From: Thermothielavioides terrestris NRRL 8126
Taxonomy: Eukaryota > Ascomycota > Sordariomycetes > Sordariales > Chaetomiaceae
Direction: 5' to 3'
Assembly: GCF_000226115.1 (NCBI RefSeq)
Contig: NC_016457.1
Coordinates: forward strand, 5,704,001 to 5,768,000
Length of the DNA stretch: 64,000 nt
Shown: positions 12,545-23,672 of the stretch, piece after piece
How the letters are laid out: each line of letters opens with the position of its first letter
Position numbering within the stretch: the stretch's first letter is position 1
Translations under genes and position numbers: made by a program
Notes under the pieces: model-generated
Databases searched by the model: none
Seen by the model: the letters and a program-made list of their open reading frames with translations, nothing else
What the model was told of the DNA's origin: nothing

Positions 12545-14760
12545 TTGTATAAGCAGCTGTCTATTGGTATACGCTTATACTGTAGTTGTAACCTAAGACA
12601 ATTCGCTATACGCTCTTGTAAAACCTACTATAATAGTGAGACTAACCGAATAGTTGATTCGTCTAACTTGTTTACGTTATTAAGTAGCGAAGCGCTTAAA
12701 GCTAACTATATTAATATTATAGAAGGAGATATACGACTAGCTTTTGTTATATATAAGATGCCTCCCTATAGAAGAAGAGCGACTGCTAGAAACTATACTA
12801 TTGGTGCTAAGAAGAGAGAAAGTGTTTACCTTACTATAAAACAAGTGGGAGGTATAAAGAAGGTTGCTATTATACTTGACGTTTCCCTATATATCGTAGA
12901 TAAGTATATAGCCTAGTAAGCTGCAACTAAGTACGTCGTTGCTAAAACTATCTATGATAATAAAATAATAGCCGCCGAGAAAGCCGATATAGCTAGAGCA
13001 ATCTAAAATAGTTTAGAAACTATATATAAGAAGATATTGTAGAAAGTTTTAAATCGTATTATAATTACCAATAGCGAGTACGAAGCTGCTAAGGACGACG
13101 AGGGAGAACTCGATAGCGATATAGCGTAGGACTGCCTAGATACTTTCTTGACTTATAAATATATAGAGGGAGAGTAGCCTCTATAGCGTACGCTTAGAAT
13201 CTAGTACCCTAATGCCAATAGCGCTATAGCTGCCTATACGTAGTATAAAAGACCTTGACAGGCTATATATATAGTATCCGACGACGAAGTTATTGTAAGC
13301 GATAACAATTAAGATGCCTTAGACGACGATAGCGCTAAATATATAAGCGATAAGGAGGATATAGCTACCGAGCTATATTGTATCCTAGAGCTATAAGAAA
13401 CTTGTGTATCCTATAGATACTCTTGTCGCCCTATAAAAGCTACAAACAAGTATATCGCTACTATAAGCAAAGCTCTTACTTATATACGTATAGATTTTAG
13501 CTATAACGAAGAGTATATAGTAAAACTTATAATGTAGTTTACTAGATTCTATTGTATAGTTCCAAAGAAAGATTTCAATGGCAAGCCCGTTAGCTTCGCT
13601 TACAACCTATATGTCTATAGAATCAAAGGGACGATTAAGAAAGCCTTTAAGGAGTTCTAGGAGACTAGTATAGTGATAGTAAGCTAGATGCCGACTATAA
13701 TTGAAATTCTCGCTTTGCAATACGTGTCGCCTAAGGGAGAAGGCAACTTATCTATTAATACAATGTTAGTAGAACTTGGTCTTATATATTACAATAACGT
13801 TAAGGCTATAGATGTAGTAAGCGATGCTAGTTACATAGTTATTGTGAACGATACTACTATTAAGTCTCTTTAAGCGAATATAAAGAGTGTCTAAGCGTTT
13901 ACTAAAGACCTATTGCAATTTATATAAAACTACTAAGCTTGTGTTAAAGAGGTTAAGAAGACCGCTATAGAATCTGCAAGATATATCGGTACTGTAGATA
14001 CAAATAGGAGAGCTAGTTGTATAGAGCTAGATAGCCTTGCCTTCTAAAGTAACCTAGATAATATATACTATTACTAGATTAAGAAGGTTAGTAATATATA
14101 GCTAGCCTATAATAAAACTATAATAGAACTCCGTTGTAAGGATGATATATTTAGAAAGGAGATCGATACCGCTATCTAAGTCATTATAAACGTATACGAC
14201 GTCGTCTATATAGGACTAATGTAGTGTATATAGGACGCTAAGCGCCATCTGTTAGCTATCGAATCCTATACCGTTGTAACCGATATAACCGCCATTAAAA
14301 TAGGAATTGCGAAATAGGCTACTACAACTATCTAAACTGTTAGACACTAAGAAGCAGTACCCAAGGTTAGCCACACTGCAACTATAACGACGATATACTC
14401 TACTAAGGCTATATAACTACCTACGTAGAAGATACTCGTTAAGGTACCTATTGCTAAAGCTACGCTACTAATTGTATCGACGACGCTAGCTAAGACGCTG
14501 TAAAGCTAGTACAATAAGAGTACCTGTTCGACGTTAGGAGCTAAAACCGCCAAAGCTATTGCCACTAAGCGCTAGCGTAAGGTGACTATAGACGATAAAA
14601 TGTAGGAGACGTCGACGCGTCTGCTAAAGAGAACTAAGAAAGCGTCTATATCTAATAAGTGTAAACTAATATCGAAGGCATCTAAGACGGATAAGGATAA
14701 CCTTTATACGAGCGATAGTATAGTCGACTTTAATAAATAGAATAAGTAAATAGATATATT
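12545..14760 (+). pseudogene. Extra reading frame (ORF3) of element B, function unknown
   Basis: A single frame can be followed from 12,545 to about 14,760, interrupted almost only by TAG/TAA; the longest open pieces are 12,545-12,916 (123 codons) and 13,688-13,873 (61 codons), both in this same frame. A possible start is ATG at 12,758, opening with a basic segment (MPPYRRRATAR). Shortly after, near 12,847-12,912, the residues GGIKKVAIILDVSLYIVDKY resemble a helix-turn-helix. Next come acidic stretches (near 13,096-13,400) and a Ser/Thr/Lys-rich tail. The frame lies after the chromodomain of pol and before the 3' LTR, where most gypsy elements have nothing. It is not envelope-like: no signal peptide or membrane span was seen. 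It could be an acquired gene or a displaced structural gene. Confidence 0.6.
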
Positions 14761-14922
14761 GCAATAGAGAACTTCGCTATAAACTAAGATAATAAAAGTA
14801 GGAATCCTATATAGGGTATAATATAGATTAGTTTTCTTTCCTTTCTATATACTCCCTTATCCTATATTAAGTTCTATAATAATAGCGAGGACGCTATCTT
14901 TTTCTTCTTGTCCCTAGGCACT

Positions 14923-15170
14923 TGTTATATATAACTGTGGCAAGGGCACCTATGACCGTACTACAGTTAGGGGTGACGAGCGTTCCCCTTAAAAAAGGAA
15001 CCTCGCCTACAACTCTTTTGTAGAGACGAGACTGCATCAATATACTTTTGTAATATATACTAGTGTTTAGGAGTGCCGCCTCATTAGTTGACGAGACTGA
15101 GAGGCATTGATCTTTCTTACCCTCTCACGTTTACCGCTGGATGGTCACTAAGGGCTATCCGTGTGTAACA
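14923..15170 (+). repeat. 3' LTR of element B (248 bp)
   Basis: Gapless match to 4,584-4,831, starting TG and ending CA, followed by TATAA. All differences from the 5' copy are transitions. It would carry the promoter and polyadenylation signals of the element; no specific TATA box was assigned. Confidence 0.95.
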
Positions 15171-15175
15171 TATAA
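15171..15175. repeat. Target-site duplication TATAA, right copy
   Basis: Directly follows the CA end of the 3' LTR of element B and matches 4,579-4,583. Confidence 0.85.
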
Positions 15176-15289
15176 AGTGCAAAGAACGTTAAGATCCGAG
15201 GAACGTCAACGATCAAATATAAGGTATATACTCTATTATACGCTAAGGAGCATAATACACTTTATAAGACAGAGTATTGTACTTTATAG

Positions 15290-18200
15290 CCGTTCTAGCG
15301 TATCTCCTAGGACCTCTTCTTATTCTTTTCTAAGTTTAATAGATCTTAATACCTCTTTATAATTAAAGATAAATTCAGTAGATAGATCTAGGCTTTTATA
15401 CTCTCTAATAAGGGTTAAACTAAGCTCTTTAACACTATTAGAGCTTTTAAACGCTAGGTTAAATAGTAGTAGGGACTCAACGTCTATAAGATCCGCTAAG
15501 ACAACGATATAGGAGTTATTGCACTAGAAGATTGCTGACTAATAGCTTACTAGCTCTAAGTATATAATGAAGGTATCGACTTAGAGCTTATACCAATGTA
15601 TATACTATAGCTAGATAGAGCTTCAAAGCGTATAGGACAAGTCTTATAGCTAAAGAGTATAAAGATGCTTATTAATATAAACTTATCTACGAAGCTTTAG
15701 CCAAAGGGTATAAAGGCGGTGGCCTTCTTATATACCATCTCGCCTAGCTATGCTTATAGTCTTTAGAGCCTTAACGAGGTACTCTACTCCTAGTTTAAGA
15801 ACTACTTTCGCTAGTAGGAACTAACCTTCTATTAAACGCTAATAGCGGATCTACGCTCTAACTAGTCTAGGATCTTTATATATAGCTATAGAGTATACCC
15901 CTTAGATAAGGAGTATAAAGCTAGGCATTGGAAGAGAGAATTTAAAGTATAGCTATATAGGCGAATTAGATACCTAGTTAAATATAGAGCATCTAACATT
16001 TATTATATCTAGGTGCTTAAGCTTAACAAGGTTATTATAATAAGGAACGTAATATTCAACGAAAGGACCTTTTACTATCTAGGTAAAGAAGAGCTTCTAG
16101 CTTATAAAGTTGCTATTGTCAAGGATATAGCAAAGTACCTAGACAAGGGGGTTAAAGAGACCTAAGACGCTAGGTCGATTCTTCGAACGCTCTACGAACT
16201 TAAATATAGAGGACTAATACTAGAGTCTATTACTATAGTCCCTAAGCGCAAGAGTACACTACTAAGTCAAGACTTAGGGGTAGAGGAAGTATAGGCGTAG
16301 AGTAGACTCTTAACCCCTAAGATGTTACTAGAACTATAGGCTTAGCTATAGAAAGAGCTTATAAATGGAAGTAATAACAGAAATAGGGGTCTAGTCGATG
16401 ATTCTAGTGCTCTTCTAAAGACTAGTAGAGTATTTAGGGACCTTAGGCTAGCAATAGCCGTCCTATAAAGCGCTACCCCTAGGAGCGAATATAAGGCTTC
16501 TCCGCCTATAGAGCACCTAGCTCTATAAAGCGACTATAAGGTATCTTCGCCTATAAAGCCCCTAGCTCTATAAAGTAAAAAAGAGAATATATTCTATAAT
16601 ATAGTAGAATATATAGCAGAGTAGGAAGCTTAGCCTATAGGGTATAAAGCTCTATAAATACAACCTTCGACTAATAGACTAGTACTAAGTACACTAAAAC
16701 TATAATATAAACCTAAGGAGCCCCTTATACTTACAAGAAGGAGTATATAAATTCAGAAGCCTTCTACGAAAGTATATAAGAATATAGCTCTAAATATAGC
16801 TTTAGAGTATATATATATTTTCTTTATTAGGTCGTTAGAAATATAGGAAAACCTAGGGTTAAGGTTCTAGACTGATCATCTAGATCCTGCTCCCTAGGAA
16901 GCCTATAATAGCAATGAGATACTCTTCCCTATATCGTAGGAGGGTATTGAGACGCTCTTCCTAAAGTCGTTTTAAACCCTATATACAGTATTTACTACCG
17001 CTATTAGCTAAATACCAATGATACGTTATAACACTGAGCTCCCCCCTCTCCTAAAGAGCTAAAGAGACTTAGAGAACTATAAGTATAGGAAGGAGTTTAA
17101 GGCGGCTATATATAAGGAGATTTATAATCTAACGAGCAAGGGAATATAGCAAGAGATTAAGCGAGAGTATATAAAAATATAGCCTCTACCCCTAAAATAG
17201 GTGTTTAACTATAAGCTCGATAAAGATAGTAACTTTAAAAAGTGTAAAGCACGTATCTATATATAAGGCGATCTATAAGATACTACTAACATTGTAAATA
17301 TATATATAGCTACCCTCGCTATATACTCTTTTTGCACTGTTATAGCGCTTATAGTGTACTTCGACCTTGAAGTAAAGTAGTTCAATATTAAATAGGCGTT
17401 CCTAAATGCGAGGAGGCTAGATATAGAGTAGGTGACTTATAAGCTTCTAGACAGATTTAAGGAACTAGGGATCTATATAGAGCTTTTAAAGGCTCTCTAT
17501 AGGCTAAAGGACTTGCTACTCCTATAGTATAATAAGTTCTATAGTACTTTCAAAGAGCTTAGCTTATAACCCTCTATAGAAGAACCTTACCTATTCTTTA
17601 ACCTTGAAAAGAAGATAATCCTTATCTTCTATATCAACGACTTCTTAGTAGTTTACTATCGAGATAACGCTATAGTTATAGAGCGTATTATAAAGGGCAT
17701 TAAAGCGAAGTATAAGGTATATAAGCAAGGCGATGTTAAGCACTTCCTTAGGATTAGGGTTATCTATAACTGTAGAGCGTATAAGATCTAGCTTATATAC
17801 AACCAATATATTAAGAAGATTATAAAGAAATATAGTCTCTTTAACATTATAAGCGCTCTAGCTATCCCTCTTCTTATAAAGGAGCTTTATAAGTTCGAAG
17901 GAGAGGCGTCCCCAAAGTAGGTCAAACTATACTAAGAGCTTGTAGATTCGATCCTCTACTCTATAGTTATAATCTAACTAGATATTACGTTTATAGCTAC
18001 AAAGCTCTCCTAGTTCCTAACGAATCTAGGACTAGAGTATATCAAAGTAGTAAAACAAGTTATTTAGTATCTATATACTATACACTTCCTTAGTATATAG
18101 TACAAGGGTAAAAGCGTTTACTAGGTACTCTAGATTGTATCTAACGTATTATATAGCAATAATCTAGATATACAATGCTCTTTATAAAGCTATATTATAA

Positions 18201-18615
18201 TACTCTTTAGAGGGTTGATCTCCTAGAAGGCTATATAGTAAGATACTGTTACTATATCTTCTACTAAAGCAGAGTTAAAAGCTCTATCGCTCACTATAGC
18301 TAAGACAATCGCCCTAAAGCGCTTGTTTAGGGACCTTGCGTTCGAGATTAGAGAGCCCTAGAGGATCTTCTATAATAATTAACAAACGATTTAGCTTATA
18401 GTAGGAGAGTATACAAAGATTAATACTTGTCTACGCTATATAGATATCTACAATATATAGCTTTGCTAGGAGTATTAGAATAAGTAGTTCAATATACTCT
18501 ACCTCTCTACTATATAGATACCTATAGACGGTTTAACGAAATAGCTCTTAAGGCAGAAGTTTAAGCACTTCTACGCTCTATTAAACCTTTAAGATATACG
18601 TTAGGTAAGAAAAGA
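15290..18615 (+). mobile_element. 5'-truncated, RIP-degenerate Ty1/copia retrotransposon C
   Basis: The plus-strand reading starts inside the integrase core near 15,327 (KDKFSR) and continues through the integrase C-terminus (near 15,590-16,080), RT near 17,330-17,750 (FDLEVK, then YINDFLVVY at the catalytic box, where Asn stands in the usual YVDD), and RNase H near 18,230-18,600 ending in the usual copia tail (IDGLTK.LL). The integrase-before-RT order identifies Ty1/copia. No gag, protease or LTR pair was found. Element B stands directly upstream, but its flanking DNA at 4,340-4,583 does not read as the missing copia 5' part, so the truncation probably predates the insertion. Stops are mostly TAG/TAA. 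Confidence 0.85.
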
Positions 18616-18619
18616 GTAG

Positions 18620-19290
18620 AGGAGTTAACTATCTTCTTTATAAGGACTATCTACTACTACTATTTTATACTCTTGCCCTATATATTCTAGCGATTAATAA
18701 GCTCTGTTATCGTCGCCTTTCCCTAAAGCCAAAGGATCTTCGTCTATATCTCTAACTGCTTTACTAGCTCTATTATCTATACAACGACCTACTCTAGTTC
18801 CTAGTTATTAACCAATTTGTCGCTCTCTACCTACTTAGAGAGTATCTCCTATACTTTACTCTCTGTCAATGCTATAGGCGTGAAACCGAGGGGGTTATCC
18901 AAGGCTCTACCCTAGGCGACTATAGGGACCTCCTACGCCTGCTCCTATACTTGCTACTAAGGCTACTACTCTACTAGCTCTACTATATCTATATCCTCCT
19001 ACTCTCTCTCCTAAACCTCTTAGGGATTGTTCAAAAGTGCGCGAAGTGTAGGGCGAATCTTCTTTATAGCCTATCCAATATTAGATAGGGGGTGTAGAGT
19101 AGTAGATAGTAGAGACTTACCTTCTAGTCGAGGTCGTTAATAGCTATAGTCAGAGCTTATACCTTCTCTATAGTAGTAGGTAGGATCGGCTTATAGCTAT
19201 AGTTAAAGCGTTTATAGTGCTAGTAGTATATACTATAGCTATTATAGTTATAGTAGGTTCCATTGTAGGAGCTTGCGAAAGCAGTGTATA
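18620..19290 (-). pseudogene. Degraded minus-strand reading frame of unknown origin
   Basis: On the minus strand a frame can be followed for about 600 bases across TAG/TAA stops. It begins near 19,280 and includes a segment with Leu/Ile heptad-like spacing near 18,700-18,850 that could be a coiled coil. No catalytic motif was recognised. It may be a transposon C-terminus or a captured gene fragment; I cannot assign it. Confidence 0.3.
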
Positions 19291-20310
19291 TATAACCTAG
19301 GTATAAAATCTTACGTTCTATAGTCATTTGTAGTATATAACTAGGGGATATATCAAGGTGATATAGCAGTGAGCTAAAAGGAAGAGTATATAACTTACTT
19401 GACTAAGGGACTATAGTACTAGTTGGAAGAAGGTATAGTAGGCTCTTTAGAAGCGGTATATAGGGTAGTAGGCTCTACTATAAGCTCTTTAGTACTATTA
19501 TCCTCCTCTAAAGGAGTAGGCGAAGATATAGGCAATTCGTCTAAGAAGATATTAAAATATAGAGGTATAATAGTCTTATATACTCTAGGGAGCTAGGAAT
19601 AGTAATAGTAGTAGTAGCTACTATATATATAAACAAAAGGATATATATAGGAAAAAGGAAGTTTAAGCTCCTATAGATAGGAATTTATACCTTTCCCTAG
19701 ATCTAAGCGCTCTAATTAGCTAGAATTATACTTTAGAATTTCTTATAGCCTTATATAACCTACTCCTATACAACCTACTATTTACAAGGATTTCCTATAT
19801 TCTAGTTTTTTCGTAGTTCAGTTGTTTAACTTATATATATTTAGGTACTCTATTGAACAACTGGGGGGTATGTCACGTCAGGGGTAAAGGGCTTAGAGCT
19901 TGGCATAGCGCACTGGCTATAGTTTCCCCACTCCTGGATGTATATATACTACGCTCTGTTCAGTCTTTAGCTCTCTTTTGTACTGGAACAACGCACTCTC
20001 TTTGCATTCCGATGCTCTACTACGATCCCACCGTTGTATCCACACCTCGCAGCTCGCTGTAGCGTGTCAGGCCCTGAGTCACAAGAGTCCCAGGAACAAA
20101 CATTGGGGCCCAGAGTTTTCAGCTCAGTGGTCTGACATCACCCTCCACTGTGCGAGTGGCTTTCCTTCCACTCACTCAACACCACGCAATTCCGTCGCCA
20201 GTTGCATCCTCCATCATCTTCCTCCCGCATGAAGCTATTCTCGCAACCTGCCTTCTCTCCTCCGTTGCCCGCGACCTGCTTCCCAACGCCTTCGATTCTC
20301 TTGACGCACC
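19291..20310. other. Border between the repeat block and the gene island
   Basis: TA-rich sequence with scarce CpA continues to about 19,850, then composition switches abruptly to ordinary genic DNA. An 8-bp inverted pair, CAGTTGTT at 19,819-19,826 and AACAACTG at 19,856-19,863, spans the switch. From 19,860 to 20,310 no convincing gene is seen; it may include the promoter and 5' leader of the first island gene. Confidence 0.6.
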
Positions 20311-20755
20311 ATGGAAGAGGAGTGGTTCGGCCTGATTCCCCGGTGCGGCATCTGCAGCTTGGAACTCGTCAAAGGGCGACGAGGTGGTAGCAGGTACGGA
20401 GGAGGGCTCTGAAGTTCACGCCGCCGCCGTTTTCCTTCGCTCGCTGGCTAGGTACTTTCTCTGTCGACAGTACATCCAGACGGCCAGTCGTCGAGGAAAT
20501 ACCGATTCGACCCCGAGAATCTCTTCTATGGCGTGCTAACAGGGCTCACGTACTCTCCCTTCTACTGGGAAACCTGGGATATCCAGGACGATGCAGTGGG
20601 GTGCCATTTTGAATGCATCCGTCTCGAGCCTGGCCGCCGCATCCCGAGTCGCGAGCGGTTCCTAGCCCACCGCGTATAACTGGTACCCGCTTCCAGTCGA
20701 GATCGCCCGGCGCGAGCGATGGCTCCGGTCCGCGTGGGCCGCCACCCTCCACAGC
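20311..20755 (+). pseudogene. Frame-disrupted 5' part of the first island gene
   Basis: Protein-like sequence continues upstream of the open part of the gene but switches frame. It reads in frame 1 from the ATG at 20,311 (MEEEWFGLIPRCGICSLEL), in frame 2 from about 20,374, in frame 1 again from about 20,470 (FDPENLFYGVLTGLTYSPF) until a TAA at 20,650, then in frame 2 into the next feature. Each segment looks coding (CGIC and HFEC pairs, Trp/Tyr-rich stretch) and runs into the next with little or no gap. One or a few small indels would explain it; introns this short would be unusual. Either the 5' end has decayed, the assembly has errors, or translation starts at the internal ATG at 20,756. 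Confidence 0.55.
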
Positions 20756-22331
20756 ATGCTCCGGCCGTTTTCTGTGCCCATGGAGATCTGCGAAATTATT
20801 GCCGGACACTGCTCCCTCCAGCCTGCTGCCGCGGCGGCCGCCCGCACGTTTTGGGAAGAGGCTCCAAACGTGCCGGCTCACCGATTCCACCTCTCGGGCA
20901 GGGTGTGGGCTCGCCATGTTGAGTTTGAGGGATTGCGGTATATCGCTTGCTTGACAAACGATCCTGGCGACGGCCTTGGCACGCTGGTCTACGAGCCCGA
21001 GCCGGGCAAGAACGAGGCGGCTCAGACCCTGTATCTAGCCGAAGACCATCTGGGTCTTCGCGAGGTGCTCATTTCTGGCTCGTCTCCGGCTGCGCCCGAG
21101 GTTGACTATTGTCCGGGTCTTTGGTGGAAGACGATCGAGATCGGCGGCTCTTCAGAGTTTCAAGTGCTAACCGATGTAAGTTGCAGTTGCCCCAACACCT
21201 GCGCCGTCCGCCTGACCGCATTGAGGGAACCAAAATCCGATCTGTCTATCCGCTTGCTTTAGAGAGCCCCCCAGACTCGGAGATGTTCGAACTGCCTCTA
21301 CCCCCGGGAAAGCAACTCAGATGGCATAGGATCCATCGTGGACTTACTTCTTTGAGGATGACCTCATTCGTGTGCAACGACCCAGCGACCATTGGCTACT
21401 CGGTCTTTTGCGACGAGAACCCGTACTACATCCGCAGTCACACCGCAGGGGAACGGGATCTCTCGTTCTACGACAGCTGGAGCCCGAAGACACCCGAAAT
21501 GCGCAAGGCCGGATGGCTGTACATCCCGGTTGGCGTAGACGAGCGGGTAACGGAGGTCTGGGTGCGCAGCTACGTTTGCGGCATGGTGACTGAAACTATC
21601 GCTGTGATTGTAAGTCCATCCATTGCTTTGTTGAGGCCACAGTACCTGACACGCGCCGCTCCCCACCACAGTTCCGGACAAACAAGGGCCGTTGCTTGGT
21701 TTTGGGCTCGCACCCGGCCTCCGGAGGCGGTAACTACCAATATGCACTTGTCTGCCGGCCAGCAGAACATGGTCCTAGCCGCATCTATTTTGACCTCTCG
21801 TTGTACGGCATTCACTCCCTTGCCGTGGACACACCGCTCCCGAGCGGTGCAGTCGTGCTCCCGTCACCCGCGCCGCCCGTGTCACCTTGCCCAGAGCTGG
21901 GCCCATACGAAATATTCACGTACACATCTGCTGCGCTCGATGGCGTGGTGGAGGTGACGCCTTGTCGCAGCGACGTCGCCGAATTCGGCCCAGCCATCAC
22001 CGGGCTTCTCCTGCGCTATGCCGACGGCCGCCAGGCGAGTCTCGGGCAGGTCCGGTTAGATAGGCTCGAGCAGCCCGTCAAGGTCGCCGGTGCGAGATGC
22101 CTGTGTTTGCATTTCAGGATCACGGAACTGGGCTGTCCCAACGTTTACCGCATGACATTTGGAGGCCGTCGTGGATCCGGCCGCTTCCGCGTGCCGTGGC
22201 GGGGCACCTTGGAGTGGTGGTTCTCCCGCTTGCAATGTCGGGTGTGGCACGAGGGACGGTCAAGTCCGCCAACAGTGCAGGGGCATACAAGGCTGATGCG
22301 CGCTATCATGTTGTCGGCCTCAAATAGATGA
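20756..22331 (+). CDS. Conserved fungal hypothetical protein, open 3' part
   Basis: Exons 20,756-21,175, 21,226-21,609 and 21,672-22,331 join in frame to 487 codons plus stop; the introns (50 and 62 bp) have GTAAGT donors and CTGAC branch points. The start at 20,756 is only the first Met of the open frame; the family probably extends upstream into the disrupted part. The N-terminal stretch FSVPMEICEIIAGHC resembles an F-box-like helix. The middle holds a repeated-looking core (FVCNDPATIGYSVFCDENPYY, then RTNKGRCLVLGSHP) that I associate with uncharacterised proteins of Sordariomycetes. The C-terminus is Trp-rich (EWWFSRLQCRVWHEG). No catalytic motif or signal peptide is visible. An adaptor-like role is only a guess. 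It is the gene nearest the left repeat block. Confidence 0.7.
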
Positions 22332-22787
22332 TCCACCTCTCCTGGGTGTCTCCGCAGCCGAAACCGGTTTTCATGTTGGGGATCTCGACGTTTCTTGACT
22401 TTTAGGTAAGAAGACTCGAGGCTCTGTCTCGGTCTCCGTGGAGCAAAGTGTGCGCACTATTATTCACTGATGTCTACGTATGGTGGTGGGCCGAGGAACA
22501 AGAATAGACATACATCTACAAACACTTCGAGATACCCCCTGTTCCCCGCCAGGTAATAGCTACAGCAACATGCACAGCGAACAAAACGCATTCATTAGTA
22601 AGCCATCACTGTATTTGGCCCGGGGATATCAAAGAACCCATAATTATTTTTTGCTTTCTGAAGTAAGTCTATTGTCTCAATGTCTAATAGGTCATAACCA
22701 GAATGACCCCGATCAGTGTGAGTCTATCTGCCAGTGTCCCGTACCGGAGAGATGTTCCTACAAACAACCCGGAGTCCACCCCGAGGC
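22332..22787. other. Intergenic, convergent 3' ends
   Basis: Lies between a plus-strand and a minus-strand gene that converge, so it should hold both 3' UTRs. No further gene seen. Confidence 0.5.
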
Positions 22788-23672
22788 TTAGAACATCTTT
22801 CCCACCATACCCTTCACGGCCTCGACAACACAGCTCAGCGTTGACGCCTCGCCGTTGTCCTCCTTCCTCGGCTCACCCGGCACCTTCTCGGGATCGTACC
22901 CCAGCCCAGGCAGCAGATAGATGGCCGAGCGGTCCAGATCGACCTCCCACTTGCCCATCTGCATGCCCTCGACGACGTCGACATATAAGCCCTCCCCGCG
23001 CCCGACCGCCTTGCGGTCCAGGATGATGCGCTTCTCCAGCACCTCGGGGATCGCGCTGCCGTCCGGCATCTCCAGCCCGCAGGCCACCAGGTCCTGCCAC
23101 GGCTCCTCCTCCTCCTCCTCCATTTCCTCCTGCTCGCGCTCGCCCGCGCCGTCGAAGGGCCCCTCCGCCGCAGCCGCCGCGGCCCTCCTGGCGGCCACGC
23201 GGTGGTAGATGTGCGACTCCGCGTCGACCTCGAACCGGTGCCGCAGCGGCACCACAGCCAGCGGCACGCCCCGCCCCGGCCGGTCGCAGTGCCCGCACAG
23301 CCCGTCCCACTGGTACACCTCCTTGTAGCCGCACCACCCCGCCCCCGCCCCCGGCGCCGCCGCCGCCGCCGCCTCCGCGCGCGCCATCGTCTCGGGACAG
23401 GCGAGCTCGTGGCCGGCGATGACGGCGCCGGACGTGCGGCTGGTGTGCCGCGCGCGGTAGGTCGCGCAGTGAGCCCAGCCGGGGGCCGGGCGGGGGATCG
23501 CGGCCACGCAGAAGTTCAGGTGGTCCTGCGCCGCCGGCGGGAGGCGGGCGATGTGCGGGCTCTCCGGGAGGACCCAGACGTGGTGCGGGCAGGTGATGTT
23601 GCCGTTGGCGTCGGTCTCGCTGGGGTCCCGGCAGGAACACCAGGGGTGTTGCGGGATGCGGTAGATGCACAT
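22788..23672 (-). CDS. Cys-rich hypothetical protein (294 aa)
   Basis: A single exon, GC-rich and on the minus strand. The N-terminal half carries spaced cysteines and histidines (CSC at 12-14, CPHH near 28-31, GLCGHCDRP near 128-136) that could bind metal. The centre holds an Ala tract and a Glu run of about ten residues near 185-195, encoded by a CCT/CTC-type trinucleotide stretch at 23,103-23,130. The C-terminal part (KWEVDLDRSAIYLLPGLGYDPEK) looks folded. No signal peptide. I do not recognise the family; the Cys pattern suggests a small zinc-binding module, by inference only. The alternative frame over the same span is longer but is a Gly/Arg/Pro-rich shadow typical of GC-rich DNA. Confidence 0.65.
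   Translation of the reverse strand: MCIYRIPQHPWCSCRDPSETDANGNITCPHHVWVLPESPHIARLPPAAQDHLNFCVAAIPRPAPGWAHCATYRARHTSRTSGAVIAGHELACPETMARAEAAAAAAPGAGAGWCGYKEVYQWDGLCGHCDRPGRGVPLAVVPLRHRFEVDAESHIYHRVAARRAAAAAAEGPFDGAGEREQEEMEEEEEEPWQDLVACGLEMPDGSAIPEVLEKRIILDRKAVGRGEGLYVDVVEGMQMGKWEVDLDRSAIYLLPGLGYDPEKVPGEPRKEDNGEASTLSCVVEAVKGMVGKMF

Larger units (their letters stand above)
4584..15170 (+). mobile_element. Complete LTR retrotransposon B (Ty3/gypsy, chromodomain type), RIP-degenerate
   Basis: Two 248-bp direct repeats starting TG and ending CA bound a 10,587-bp element, and TATAA lies immediately outside both ends (4,579-4,583 and 15,171-15,175) as a 5-bp target-site duplication. The interior reads on the plus strand: a gag-like region, retropepsin, RT, RNase H, integrase and chromodomain, then an extra reading frame before the 3' LTR. 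The interior is heavily mutated with TAG/TAA stops, while the LTRs are not. At 10.6 kb it is long for a fungal gypsy element; the extra length is the roughly 3 kb between pol and the 3' LTR. No clear tRNA primer-binding site was recognised after the 5' LTR, nor an obvious plus-strand polypurine tract before the 3' LTR. Confidence 0.93.

Noticed and set aside
12545..12916. Open frame at 12,545-12,916 as a free-standing host gene
   Set aside because: It lies inside the LTRs of element B and continues in the same frame through RIP-type stops, so it is part of the element's ORF3.
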